DNA of 64,000 nucleotides from Exiguobacterium sp. s122 (GCF_018618475.1 NZ_JACSMD010000001.1:1178001-1242000); one strand, 5' to 3'. Shown: positions 7,444 to 15,456, counted from the stretch's first letter. The notes: generated by a model not told the origin, from the letters alone. Made by a program: numbers and translations.

Positions 7444-8082
7444 ATGAAAAACTCTAAAACACAGTTACTAGCAATGTCTGTTCTTGCATTAGGTCTAACC
7501 ACATTAAACGGTTTGCCAGTTTTTGCTGAAGAAGATAGTTACATAGAAGATGGAACTATAGCAGCAGAAGAAAATTCTCAACCAACCCTATTTCCCAAAC
7601 ATGGAACTGAAGGATCAGGACTGTCTACTGGTTATGAACCACTGGCAAGTAACAAACGGAGTATTAAATCTTACACAGGGGGCACGTTGACTAGTAATAC
7701 TTGGTTGAGTAGTTTTCATTCGAATGGATTGATTGACTATCAAGTTTCTGCAAATTATACGAAAACCGATCATCAGTATATTCAAACAAAATGGTTTGCA
7801 ACTATTGAAGCAGTAAGTACAAGTAAGACTGCCAAAGTCACGCTTTCTACTACTGGAGGATCTGTCGAAGCTTCTACAACTTCAACGGATACAATAAAGA
7901 GTACAAAATCAAAATATTATCAAAATACTAAGTCGCAAAAAGATGCTTCATACAGATCAAATGTTGCTGTTCAAGGAAGTTGGAAAAAAGTAACATTAAC
8001 AAATGAAGCTTCAGTATGGGGAAACAAAGTTGTTAAAAAAGCAGCTGTTAATAGCCAAGTTTCCGTTTCTAATTCTAAATAA
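7444..8082 (+). CDS. Secreted protein of unknown function (cassette gene 1)
   Basis: 212 residues. The N-terminus MKNSKTQLLAMSVLALGL is a classic signal peptide, with probable cleavage after PVFA (residues ~24-28). The mature part starts acidic (EEDSYIEDG) and continues as Ser/Thr/Lys-rich sequence with aromatic patches (GGTLTSNTWLSSF, QYIQTKWFATIEA, YYQNTKSQKDASYRSN) that suggests a beta-rich extracellular fold. It has no cysteines and no sorting signal. AAAGGAG sits 8 bp before the ATG. Followed by a strong hairpin and then two membrane-protein genes. Not recognised; a bacteriocin-like or cell-surface effector role is only a guess from layout. Confidence 0.7.
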   Translation: MKNSKTQLLAMSVLALGLTTLNGLPVFAEEDSYIEDGTIAAEENSQPTLFPKHGTEGSGLSTGYEPLASNKRSIKSYTGGTLTSNTWLSSFHSNGLIDYQVSANYTKTDHQYIQTKWFATIEAVSTSKTAKVTLSTTGGSVEASTTSTDTIKSTKSKYYQNTKSQKDASYRSNVAVQGSWKKVTLTNEASVWGNKVVKKAAVNSQVSVSNSK

Positions 8083-8101
8083 GATTGAAAAGAGAAATTT
8101 G

Positions 8102-8134
8102 TAGATGCTATAAGTTATTGACTTATGGCATCTA
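8102..8134 (+). terminator. Strong hairpin between cassette genes 1 and 2
   Basis: A continuous 14-bp stem including one G-T pair (8102-8115 with 8121-8134, loop TATTG). Only TCTTTA follows, so termination may be partial. It would give gene 1 a higher transcript level than genes 2 and 3. Confidence 0.6.
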
Positions 8135-8183
8135 TCTTTAAAAAATAGTAACGATTTTACTTAATCAGATATGAGGATACAAA

Positions 8184-9818
8184 ATGAATTTTCAAAAAAA
8201 AGGATACATTCTAATTGTTAGTTTGATAGTTTTTATGCTTATTACGTTGGGAATTTTTCAAATGTCTTATAGCACTCATCCTCTTATGCCTCTTGAATCA
8301 GACGTAATTGAAGTTAGTGAACATATATCCACTCAAAGTTCATCTCAGGAAAAAAAGTTACATACTTTTCTTGAAGGGATGTCGACGTCCTCAGGATTTA
8401 TATCTACGCGTATAGACACTTCGAATGAGAGTATAGATCAAACATATTATTATTTTAAAATTTTAAATTTATTAAACCCTTCTAAAAATGATGATTTAAA
8501 TAATGATTTCGTACAAGCACTATACAAAGAGGTTATAGACAATCCTCTATATTATGTCTATCTTGATATTTTAAAAACAGATCAAACAGTCTTCACTAAT
8601 AAAATTAATCATAAGATTGATATAGATTTGCAAAAGCAGTTCGCCTGTATAGATTGTTTAGAAGAAGCAAGCCCTTACATAATATATTACGGTACACTGA
8701 GTAACAATGAACCTGTCAGTGATATAGCCACTAAAATTATAGGGGATTTCATCTTAGAAGAAAGTGATTCAGAGACTTTAGTATTTTATTTAAAGTGGTA
8801 TTTTGATTTGATTGAAATGGGTGGCCCCATACATACTAGTCATTCAAAGATTGAAGAGGTTGGATTAAATTTACTGAATGAACTTAACGTTGATCGCATT
8901 TTTGATGTAGAAACACTTTATAATGCATTTTCTCTCAGTATGACTTTGGAGAAACCTTTTAAAATGGAGTCAATAATAAATAAGATAAAAACTCGAGGCG
9001 TAGACTATTCATTTGACCTACGTGCTATATACTATAACTTAAAACTTATGGAGCTAGCTGATGGTAGAATAGATAAAGAATTTAAACAGTCCTATATGGA
9101 CTATCTACAAGAAACTCAAAAAACTTCTACTAATTTCTACCCTCTAGTAGCTTATGAGGAAAATAACATAATTGAAATGTTTCAGTGGGAAATTCTTATG
9201 TCATCTCACAATAGACAAAAAAGAGCGAAAACAAATAACCTAAGTGATATTTTGGAAGACTACATAAAAAATGGAGATTTAACTGATTCTCAGGTAGAGA
9301 TCTTTTATCAAACACTTTATGCAAATGAAAATAACATCGAAATTCCCAAATCTAAGTCCTTAGAGATAATTGAAAAAGTGAATGGGGAAACTAAAATAAT
9401 AGAAAACTATTATTTATTTCAAGCTGCATATTTTCAAGGATATCAACTAAGACCAAATCAAAAAGAGCTATTAAGAGAGGAGATTAGTAAGGCTTTTCTA
9501 AAAAATGATTTTTGGTCCATCTTAGTTGGGATAGATTTAGATTATATTTTTAACGATAATGAAGCTAATCAGAGAAAATTGTGGCAACAAGTACGTATAG
9601 AAAGTGACAATCTTCAAACAGACATGTCATCCGGAGAATTTTTCATGTATCAAATTTTGAAGCATAGGAATGGAGATACTGTGGGAGAAGATGAACTAAA
9701 TACGTACTATGACATGCATGAAATTGAAGACGTAGTTTTATTAAAAGGAGACCACACCATTTTGAGTGTTGAAACAATTTATCAATATCTTTTACTCTTA
9801 CAACTTACTAAAGTATAG
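8184..9818 (+). CDS. Membrane-anchored helical protein of unknown function (cassette gene 2)
   Basis: 544 residues. One N-terminal hydrophobic segment (YILIVSLIVFMLITLGIF, residues ~8-25) without a lipobox, then ~515 hydrophilic residues that should lie outside the cell. These are acidic and mostly helical, with a CIDCLEE cysteine pair near residue 155 and regularly spaced hydrophobic helices that could be TPR-like, though no repeat consensus is clear. AT-rich codon use matches genes 1 and 3. Not recognised. Gene 3 starts 20 bp after its stop, so the two are probably cotranscribed. Confidence 0.65.
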   Translation: MNFQKKGYILIVSLIVFMLITLGIFQMSYSTHPLMPLESDVIEVSEHISTQSSSQEKKLHTFLEGMSTSSGFISTRIDTSNESIDQTYYYFKILNLLNPSKNDDLNNDFVQALYKEVIDNPLYYVYLDILKTDQTVFTNKINHKIDIDLQKQFACIDCLEEASPYIIYYGTLSNNEPVSDIATKIIGDFILEESDSETLVFYLKWYFDLIEMGGPIHTSHSKIEEVGLNLLNELNVDRIFDVETLYNAFSLSMTLEKPFKMESIINKIKTRGVDYSFDLRAIYYNLKLMELADGRIDKEFKQSYMDYLQETQKTSTNFYPLVAYEENNIIEMFQWEILMSSHNRQKRAKTNNLSDILEDYIKNGDLTDSQVEIFYQTLYANENNIEIPKSKSLEIIEKVNGETKIIENYYLFQAAYFQGYQLRPNQKELLREEISKAFLKNDFWSILVGIDLDYIFNDNEANQRKLWQQVRIESDNLQTDMSSGEFFMYQILKHRNGDTVGEDELNTYYDMHEIEDVVLLKGDHTILSVETIYQYLLLLQLTKV

Positions 9819-9837
9819 AAGGGAGACTCAAAAACAT

Positions 9838-10491
9838 ATGAATAGCTCAACGCTACAAAAATCTACTGACGAGATTTCTTTTTTTAGCCAATTCAAGAGT
9901 TATATCTTGTTAGGCTTACTAGGAATTTTCTTGGGATGCTTAGATCAATATGCGAGTAGTTCGTCTTGGATTGATTTTGATACTACACTTGAGTTTTGGC
10001 TATTCCTAGTGACATTAGTAGCCGTTTTTAGCAAGTCGCGATTAAACGCTTCAATTCATTCGATTATTTTGCTAGTTTCCACAGTTTTTGCTTATTACCT
10101 AATGTACTATTTGAACTTAGGGTTCTTACCTTATCAATTATTTGGAATATGGTTAATTATCGCAGTTTTATCGTGTGTATATGCGTTAATAATTTGGAAT
10201 GCCAGCCAAAATGGGATAGGAGCTGCTATTCTAGGCTCCATACCAACGGCATTTCTTTTAAAGCAAGGCTATTACTTTCTTCCAGACCTTTTGTTTAATC
10301 CTGAAGCAGCGCAAATACGTATTAATTACTTTGGAATTGATATTCAAAGTGGATTTAATTTTGTGGCTGCGGTTGTTCTTTATTCAATATTTTTTAAAAC
10401 AACAGACCGCCGGATAATTTTAACTATTTCTACGATTATAATATTCTTCATTTTTAAAGAAACTAGCATCCTCTCATTTCTTCCCTTTTAA
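9838..10491 (+). CDS. Polytopic membrane protein of unknown function (cassette gene 3)
   Basis: 217 residues with about seven hydrophobic segments after a ~25-residue cytosolic N-terminus. There is no transporter or protease motif that I can see. The ATG at 9838 follows GGGAG at 9820-9824; the longer frame from 9766 overlaps gene 2. A 17-bp-stem terminator closes the unit. Its position behind a secreted protein and a tethered protein would suit an immunity, export or receptor partner, but this is inferred only from layout. Confidence 0.65.
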   Translation: MNSSTLQKSTDEISFFSQFKSYILLGLLGIFLGCLDQYASSSSWIDFDTTLEFWLFLVTLVAVFSKSRLNASIHSIILLVSTVFAYYLMYYLNLGFLPYQLFGIWLIIAVLSCVYALIIWNASQNGIGAAILGSIPTAFLLKQGYYFLPDLLFNPEAAQIRINYFGIDIQSGFNFVAAVVLYSIFFKTTDRRIILTISTIIIFFIFKETSILSFLPF

Positions 10492-10504
10492 ATATACAAA
10501 AGAA

Positions 10505-10546
10505 AAAGTACCTACTTCATTCGTGTCGAAATGAAGTAGGTACTTT
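10505..10546. terminator. Bidirectional terminator, 17-bp stem
   Basis: A perfect 17-bp stem (10505-10521 with 10530-10546), with A-rich sequence on the left and TTT at the right end of the stem. It serves the cassette (plus) and the coiled-coil gene (minus). Confidence 0.85.
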
Positions 10547-10556
10547 CTGTATTGAT

Positions 10557-11030
10557 TCAAGAATTATTTGGCTGAGGGTTTCGTTCGCGAAGGACAGCAA
10601 GTTCAATCTGTTCTTTCATGCGATTTTCGAATGCTTCTTTCTCAAGACGTAAAAGTTGAACCTCAAGGTGCAGCTTTTGATTTTCTTCTTCCAACTGATC
10701 TGAACGACGCGTTCGTCCTTTTAAATCGTCGACCACGTCCATCAAGCTTTGATTTTGACGATTAAGTTGAGTACGTTCATCTTCGAGCTGCTTCACTTTA
10801 CCTTCCAGATCAAAAATCAATTTCTTATGTACCTTCAATTCTTCTTTGAAAGCATTTTGTTCTGAATCTAATGTGGATTGAAGGAGTGTCTTTTCCTCGG
10901 AAAGTTGTGTTATTTGATTTTCAAGCTCGGCCCGTTCCTCATGAAGTAACACGACTTTCTTGTCGTACTCCATTTTAAGGTCGTCACTCTCATCGACGAC
11001 GCTTTGTTCGAGCTCACGGATCGTCTCCAT
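10557..11030 (-). CDS. Coiled-coil part of the RHH/coiled-coil protein
   Basis: 157 residues, almost all predicted coiled coil with heptads rich in L, E and K (for example LENQITQLSEEKTLLQSTL and LEEENQKLHLEVQLLRLEK). It is in the same frame as the RHH gene upstream: from the TGA at 11067-11069, twelve sense codons lead directly to this ATG. No ribosome site precedes the ATG, so it was most likely the C-terminal part of a single ~248-residue DNA-binding coiled-coil protein, now separated by a stop. It could be produced by read-through or not at all. Confidence 0.6.
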   Translation of the reverse strand: METIRELEQSVVDESDDLKMEYDKKVVLLHEERAELENQITQLSEEKTLLQSTLDSEQNAFKEELKVHKKLIFDLEGKVKQLEDERTQLNRQNQSLMDVVDDLKGRTRRSDQLEEENQKLHLEVQLLRLEKEAFENRMKEQIELAVLRERNPQPNNS

Positions 11031-11066
11031 ATATTTAGAATTGATTCGTCGGGCTTCTGATTGTTG

Positions 11067-11303
11067 TCACTCGAGTCGAGTCGCACGCTCGTTGAAGAGG
11101 GCGACGATTTGATTCAACGTCGACTCTAAAACGCTATTCTCCTCATCAATTAAAGGATCTGGGGCTTGTTTATTGGCTAATTGAATGAATTCTTCGAACA
11201 ACTGGTTAGTAGTGAGCTGTCGTTCCTCCATTAGACGTTGAATATGTTCGGTCACTTCTTGTGAGACACGGAATGATGTCACTTTGATTTCGTTTGATTG
11301 CAT
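11067..11303 (-). CDS. Ribbon-helix-helix DNA-binding protein (N-terminal part, ends at in-frame TGA)
   Basis: 78 residues to the TGA. Residues ~3-45 have the strand-helix-helix pattern of an RHH fold: IKVTSFRVS as the strand, then EVTEHIQRLMEERQ and TTNQLFEEFIQLANK as two helices. Such proteins bind DNA as dimers, as in plasmid partition and antitoxin families. The ATG at 11303 follows AGTGGTGA. The frame continues past the TGA into a long coiled coil, a layout seen in DNA-segregation and anchoring proteins. TGTATACA sites lie directly upstream and are likely targets. Confidence 0.65.
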   Translation of the reverse strand: MQSNEIKVTSFRVSQEVTEHIQRLMEERQLTTNQLFEEFIQLANKQAPDPLIDEENSVLESTLNQIVALFNERATRLE

Positions 11304-11326
11304 CAATATCACCACTTTACGTTTTA

Positions 11327-11731
11327 TGTATACAAGAATTATAGATCATTAGTCAATCTTCTATCATTTTCCCGTACGTTCAAGGTAAACACAAGCTAGG
11401 CGGAAGGAAGTGATTTGATTGTGTATACATTTCGGCGTTGAAATGTATACACTTATCCGAACTATCAATTGCATGCTGATATCATCACGTTTCAGATTGT
11501 AGAATGGAAAATTGACATTCCTAATTAGCAGATATGTTAATTTTGATATTTATCTGAATATGGAGGGAAGACAAACTAAAATCGTTGAAACGTTTGACGC
11601 AGAATCGATCAATCCTATTGAGTTACCATGTATAGGGTGGCAAGCTATATTCGTGATTTTATTCAGTATGTGAAGGCCAATCATTCAGCATAATTGAAAA
11701 ATAACTCTTAATCTGTTTCCACATGTATACA
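11327..11731. repeat. Four TGTATACA octamers (11327, 11422, 11444, 11724)
   Basis: The self-complementary octamer TGTATACA occurs at 11327-11334, 11422-11429, 11444-11451 and 11724-11731. Four copies in about 400 bp is far above chance. They sit upstream of the RHH gene and are good candidates for its operator or a parS-like cluster. Confidence 0.6.
11421..11452. repeat. 13-bp inverted repeat built on two TGTATACA sites
   Basis: GTGTATACATTTC (11421-11433) and its exact complement (11440-11452) are separated by GGCGTT. Its symmetry suits cooperative binding by an RHH dimer of dimers. Confidence 0.65.
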
Positions 11732-12265
11732 AATCGATTTTGATTGTACATGCATGGTCGCTTTTTATTATGGTGCGTAGGCTTGGCTCTTTGGTAGTTG
11801 GTAGGCGTTATATAGAAATCTTGTGAGCTAACAAGCCGTAGTAACATTGAGTAGACCAACAGGAATTATCAAGTATGTAGATAGTTATATATTGTAAATC
11901 TATAACAATATAAAATGTTACGAAATATCATAGTGACTTTTGGTGTGAAAACAAAATAACATGTGCCTTTTCTCCTAAATTAAATGATTGATTTTCTAAG
12001 GTGTAACAGTACCTAAGGTTTAGATTTTGTAATACACACATCAAACGCTTGAAATGACTTTTTTAGAATGAAACAATGACATTAATTACATAAAAGGTAT
12101 ATCTATCCATTAGTGAAATTTTTTAGGCGTATATACCTGTGATGATTATTCTTCTAACCACTGTCAACCTTTTACTAGAGCAGTGATTTGCTTTAGCGTT
12201 GCTAATTTTGTTTGATTGCCGAGACGAAACAATGAGTTGATGACATGAAAAAGCGAGGTGCAACA

Positions 12266-12952
12266 ATGTTGATGCTACAGATTGAAAATGTAAAAAAGAA
12301 TTATGGGAAAAAAGAAGTGCTGAAAGGTGTTTCCTTCGAAGTAGAAAAAGGGGATTTTCTGGCCATCATCGGGAAGAACGGGGCCGGCAAGACCACACTC
12401 ACCAACATCATTTGTAAACTGGTGAAACAAGATAGCGGGACCATTAAATACGCGTTTAATGAACGGGATATTTATTCTCACATCGGAGTCCAAACGCAAT
12501 CAGGTGATTTTGATGATCGTCTCAAGGTCGAGGATATGTGCACATTGTGGCGGAAGATCTATAAAGTCGACCAGGCAGTAGTCGAGGGCTACCTTGAACG
12601 CTTCGATTTAACAGAAGTGCGGAAACAGTACATAAAGACACTATCCGGTGGTCAAAAACAAAAATTAAATATCCTATTGAGCCTATTGAATGACCCGGAT
12701 CTACTCATTCTAGATGAGCTCACCACGTCTCTCGATGCGACGAGTCGTCACGAGATGCGAAAATATCTAAAGGAACTCAATGCCCAGGGGAAGACCATCA
12801 TCATGGTGAGTCATTATATGGACGAGGTCGAAGCACTGTGCAACAAGGTGGTCGTCATCAAAAATGGAGAAGTCGAACAATCGACTACACCTCAGGAATT
12901 GATGGGGACTGACTATAACAGTTTGCAAGATTATTTTGTCGAATCTATGTAA
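12266..12952 (+). CDS. ABC transporter ATP-binding protein
   Basis: 228 residues with Walker A GKNGAGKTT (~35-45), Q-loop VQTQSGDF, signature LSGGQKQ, Walker B LLILDE and H-loop VSH. The residue after the catalytic glutamate region reads DELTTSLD rather than the usual DEPTTGLD. The type is that of DrrA/CcmA-like exporters with ABC-2 permeases. The ATG at 12266 follows GAGGTG; an upstream ATG at 12245 lacks a site. The permease gene starts 15 bp downstream, so this is a two-gene exporter for a drug, peptide or lipid. Substrate unknown. Confidence 0.85.
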   Translation: MLMLQIENVKKNYGKKEVLKGVSFEVEKGDFLAIIGKNGAGKTTLTNIICKLVKQDSGTIKYAFNERDIYSHIGVQTQSGDFDDRLKVEDMCTLWRKIYKVDQAVVEGYLERFDLTEVRKQYIKTLSGGQKQKLNILLSLLNDPDLLILDELTTSLDATSRHEMRKYLKELNAQGKTIIMVSHYMDEVEALCNKVVVIKNGEVEQSTTPQELMGTDYNSLQDYFVESM

Positions 12953-12967
12953 ATCGAGGAGGAACTC

Positions 12968-13711
12968 ATGAATACAGTCACCGCACTATTTCAGCTAGAG
13001 GCAAAGAAGTTATTAAGGACGTGGATCATCCTAGGGTTTGGAGTGGCTGCACCGCTCTTCTTCTTGATCATGCAGACAGAAGTCAGCAACAACAGTCTTG
13101 AACTTTATGGGATGGAAATCGCCCCGATTGATTTCACGTTTCCGATGTTTGCTTTCTTAAGCGTCGTGGTGCTCGCCATTGGTAATGTCGGGATCGGCTT
13201 CGCCTACATGAGAAGCATCTATTTTTTCAGGAGACTTCGTTTGGCCTCGGTCAAAAGCACACAATTTATCACTGCCAACTTCTTGGTACAGTTGCTGTGT
13301 GCCATATTTACGATCATCCTCTTATTCGCCGTCGCGACGACCCAGTACTCGATGAGTCTCGATGGAAAGAACCTCTTCATCTTTGGATCAATACTGTTCC
13401 TGTCATTCATGATGTGCTATTTCATTGGCGTGTTCATTGGGAATTTGACGACAGATCCGAAGACCTCACAAACCCTGTCGATGGGGGTTTACTTCGTCAT
13501 TATCTTTTTAGGCGGTGTCACGTTCCCGACTGAACTGATGCCTGACTTTATGCATAGCGTCGCGAACGTCTTACCGACGACCCATGCGGTGAAAATCCTC
13601 CAGATTTCTTGGAACGGTGGAGACATCTGGGAATCCTATCATCTTATCTACGTCATGGCGACGACGGCAATCGTAGCTCTCCTAAGTTTCCGTTTCTTCA
13701 AATACGACTAA
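12968..13711 (+). CDS. ABC-2 type permease
   Basis: 247 residues with six hydrophobic segments in the ABC-2 pattern and the late motif LPTTHAVKILQ preceding the last segment. GAGGAGG lies just before the ATG. It is the membrane partner of the ATPase immediately upstream. The last intergenic space carries a good ribosome site for another short frame (13751), so the operon may once have been longer. Confidence 0.8.
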   Translation: MNTVTALFQLEAKKLLRTWIILGFGVAAPLFFLIMQTEVSNNSLELYGMEIAPIDFTFPMFAFLSVVVLAIGNVGIGFAYMRSIYFFRRLRLASVKSTQFITANFLVQLLCAIFTIILLFAVATTQYSMSLDGKNLFIFGSILFLSFMMCYFIGVFIGNLTTDPKTSQTLSMGVYFVIIFLGGVTFPTELMPDFMHSVANVLPTTHAVKILQISWNGGDIWESYHLIYVMATTAIVALLSFRFFKYD

Positions 13712-13750
13712 TGACATATCAAAACGAATCTGTTATTAGGAGTTGTTGTG

Positions 13751-13984
13751 ATGAATGTGAAGTTACCGCTCTTCTTAGTTAGACAGAACAGCGTGCCTTA
13801 TGTGCATGAATTACAATTCGGTTCCAACGAGTTACGAGATTTAATGCAACAATATCCTACATCCATCCAATTTTTAAAATCAAAAGAAGACCAGGCATCT
13901 GCCTTGGTCTTAGCGTGTCTGCGGTATATATTTTCTAGTACGGCGGTTTGTCGAGCGCGGTGCGACGAGGAAGAAGATTCCTAA
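13751..13984 (+). CDS. Short frame after the ABC exporter, probably truncated
   Basis: 77 residues. The first ~50 (LPLFLVRQNSVPYVHELQF...) look like the N-terminal part of a real protein behind TAGGAG. The rest runs through a hairpin at 13888-13912 and overlaps a small gene on the other strand, with an unnatural Cys/Arg/Glu end. Probably a gene start fused to unrelated DNA. Not recognised. Confidence 0.35.
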   Translation: MNVKLPLFLVRQNSVPYVHELQFGSNELRDLMQQYPTSIQFLKSKEDQASALVLACLRYIFSSTAVCRARCDEEEDS

Positions 13985-14083
13985 CATCACGCCGACTCCA
14001 AGTCCCCAAAGACTGTTGAACAAAAGCATCAACACGATCCCGAAGACGAGTCCAATACTCACATCACCCATACGGTCAAACAT
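13841..14083 (-). CDS. Small membrane protein
   Basis: Starts MFDRMGDVSIGLVFGIVLML behind an excellent ribosome site (AAAGGTGG, 6 bp). Two hydrophobic segments are followed by a basic stretch (RSTNRRTRK). The frame as drawn reaches 13841, but a terminator-like hairpin begins at about 13912 and a stop in the neighbouring frame lies there (TAA, 13912-13914), so the native protein was probably ~57 residues and the present end is altered by a frameshift or joint. Function unknown. Confidence 0.5.
13888..13912 (-). terminator. Terminator-like hairpin
   Basis: AAGACCA and TGGTCTT plus GGCA and TGCC form the stem; on the minus strand it is followed by CTTTTGATTTTT. It would end the small membrane-protein transcript. 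Confidence 0.5.
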
Positions 14084-14150
14084 TTGTAACCACCTTTTCT
14101 GTGTTTGCTAGACTAAAGGTTTACCCACAATTGAGAAGTGATACACCTGG

Positions 14151-14172
14151 GAGGCTAGCACGTCTCCCTTTT
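14151..14172 (+). terminator. Short terminator-like hairpin
   Basis: GGGAG and CTCCC with a 10-base loop, followed by TTTTGTT. A weak stem. Confidence 0.35.
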
Positions 14173-14173
14173 G

Positions 14174-14353
14174 TTATACGTGATTTTTCTGACCAGGTTT
14201 CGTTTTATAGAAACTATAGACGACACTAATCAAGATGACGAGGACGATGGTTCCGAGCGACATCCAGATTGGCATCTTGTACACGTCGCCGAAAATCATC
14301 TTCGCTCCGATGAAGACGAGCATGAAGCTGAGCCCGTGCTTCAAGAAATTTCT
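14174..14353 (-). pseudogene. TerC-family membrane protein, C-terminal remnant
   Basis: About 59 codons on the minus strand read FLKHGLSFMLVFIGAKMIF, then DVYKMPIWMSLG and a last hydrophobic segment ending YKTKPGQKNHV. LKxGLSxxLVFIGxKM and DVYKxP are hallmarks of the C-terminal end of TerC/Alx proteins (metal, often manganese, export). An upstream in-frame stop (14354-14356) and the missing N-terminal two-thirds show that it is a fragment left by a deletion. Confidence 0.7.
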
Positions 14354-14380
14354 TTAGTACAAAATGAGGAAAACCTATAG

Positions 14381-14418
14381 AAAACCCGTCAACTGCACTC
14401 ACCAGTTCGACGGGTTTT
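14381..14418. terminator. Terminator after ridA
   Basis: A 15-bp stem with one bulge (14381-14395 with 14403-14418) lies past the ridA stop codon; the tail on the minus strand is TTTTCTA. Confidence 0.6.
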
Positions 14419-14455
14419 ATTTGTGCGTTTTTCTGTAGGAGTATTGCAACACTAG

Positions 14456-14839
14456 TTAGTTTTTATAGGCGACTGCACGCATTTCAACTAGTTGTTCTGG
14501 AAAAGCTAAGTAGGTCACACCGATACTACTTCCGGCTGGACGATGTTCTCCAATGTATTCTTTAAATAACCCGATGACTGTTTCAAAATGTTCTTGAGGA
14601 TTCGTTAAGTAGAGCTCTACATACGAAAGATTGGCTTTTATGACCCCAAATCCTTCTAAAACACAATCTAAATTCTCGAGTGTCTGACGCGTTTGTAATT
14701 CGATGTCTCCTTCACCGATGAACGCACCTTCCTCGGTGTGTGAAAATTGACCGGAAATATAAATGGTGTCATCGACACTATATCCTTGGGCAATCCCATG
14801 ATCCCAAAGGTCATGGTTAAAGGTTTTAATTGTTGGCAT
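14456..14839 (-). CDS. ridA: RidA/YjgF family enamine/imine deaminase
   Basis: 127 residues, the normal RidA length. Motifs include ISGQFSHTEEG, a Glu-rich segment QTRQTLENLDCVLEGFG, and HRPAGSSIGVTYLAFPEQLVEMRAVAY with RPAxS in place of the classical RPARS: the arginine that usually binds the imine carboxylate is not at the canonical place, so substrate choice may differ. The ATG at 14839 follows AAAGGAGAG; the longer frame is an artefact. It is divergent from an HxlR regulator 105 bp away, a typical regulator/target arrangement. Confidence 0.85.
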   Translation of the reverse strand: MPTIKTFNHDLWDHGIAQGYSVDDTIYISGQFSHTEEGAFIGEGDIELQTRQTLENLDCVLEGFGVIKANLSYVELYLTNPQEHFETVIGLFKEYIGEHRPAGSSIGVTYLAFPEQLVEMRAVAYKN

Positions 14840-14944
14840 TTTTTTCTCTCCTTTATTTGGAATTAAAGTAAGTATAGAATGGAAAAGAAGAGAAAAATAG
14901 TACGCACAATTTTGAGAGTAACTATCAGAAAGGATAGTGTTCGC

Positions 14945-15298
14945 ATGAGTATGAACGATTACAAGGAAAAAGGAAACATCCTCGAAACCCCATTTGCCCA
15001 AACGTTATCGGTCATTGGAGGGAAATGGAAGATGTTAATTCTTTACCTTCTGGCTGAAGAACAACCCGTACGCTTTAATGAGATGAAAAGACAGATTGGT
15101 ATGATTACTTTCAAAACTTTGAGTTCATCTTTAAAAGAATTAGAGGCAGACGGTATGGTGAGTCGAAGAGAGTATTCGCAAATTCCGCCTAAAGTCGAGT
15201 ACAGTTTGACAGAAAAGGCCCACACACTCATGCCTATCATGGAACAATTGTGTGAATGGGGAAAACAAAATGTACAAAAAGAGAACGTGGAGTTGTGA
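14945..15298 (+). CDS. HxlR-family winged-helix regulator
   Basis: 117 residues with the family core: PFAQTLSVIGGKWKMLILYLL, RFNEMKRQIGMITFKTLSSSLKELEADGMVSRR and PPKVEYSLTEKAHTLMPIMEQLCEWG. HxlR proteins are small dimeric winged-helix regulators that often sense redox or electrophile stress and control divergent genes. No cysteine is found near the usual sensing position. AAAGGAT precedes the ATG. The likely target is ridA, transcribed away from it. Confidence 0.88.
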   Translation: MSMNDYKEKGNILETPFAQTLSVIGGKWKMLILYLLAEEQPVRFNEMKRQIGMITFKTLSSSLKELEADGMVSRREYSQIPPKVEYSLTEKAHTLMPIMEQLCEWGKQNVQKENVEL

Positions 15299-15404
15299 CC
15301 TTTTAAAGTGAAGCTTTAGATTATGTAGTTTTTTGAAAATGTGCTTGTTGGATAGGTATGGTGTAAACTGTGAAAGCGAAAATGACCAGACATATGACAT
15401 ATAC

Positions 15405-15456
15405 AAAAAAATGGGCTGCCAAGAAAGTTTTTTCTTTCTCGGCAACCCGTTTTTTA
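15405..15456. terminator. Bidirectional terminator
   Basis: A 15-bp stem with two mismatches (15413-15427 with 15434-15448), A-run on the left and T-run (15450-15455) on the right. It ends the HxlR gene and the convergent membrane gene. Confidence 0.8.

Larger units (their letters stand above)
11304..12265. other. Long AT-rich region with TGTATACA sites, no supported gene
   Basis: About 960 bp. The left part holds the promoter of the RHH gene and four TGTATACA octamers. A 37-codon frame after GGAGGG near 11560 and other short frames lack support. The right part should hold the promoter of the ABC genes; no clear hexamers. It may be the control or centromere-like region of a former plasmid. 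Confidence 0.45.

Noticed and set aside
7444-8082. Lactococcin 972-like bacteriocin
   Set aside because: Signal peptide and aromatic/Gly patches are suggestive, but the family's conserved C-terminal motif and the DUF1430 immunity protein were not seen.
11559-11672. 37-codon frame on the plus strand near GGAGGG
   Set aside because: Short, no recognisable content, and the GGAGGG lies inside the frame rather than before it. At best a decayed gene fragment.
11659-11859. 66-codon frame on the minus strand within the TGTATACA region
   Set aside because: No ribosome site and unlikely composition (clustered His/Lys/Tyr), and it spans one of the repeats; likely chance in AT-rich DNA.
14171-14380. 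69-codon plus-strand frame rich in Asp/Glu
   Set aside because: It is the complement of the TerC remnant; its composition is that of a shadow frame.
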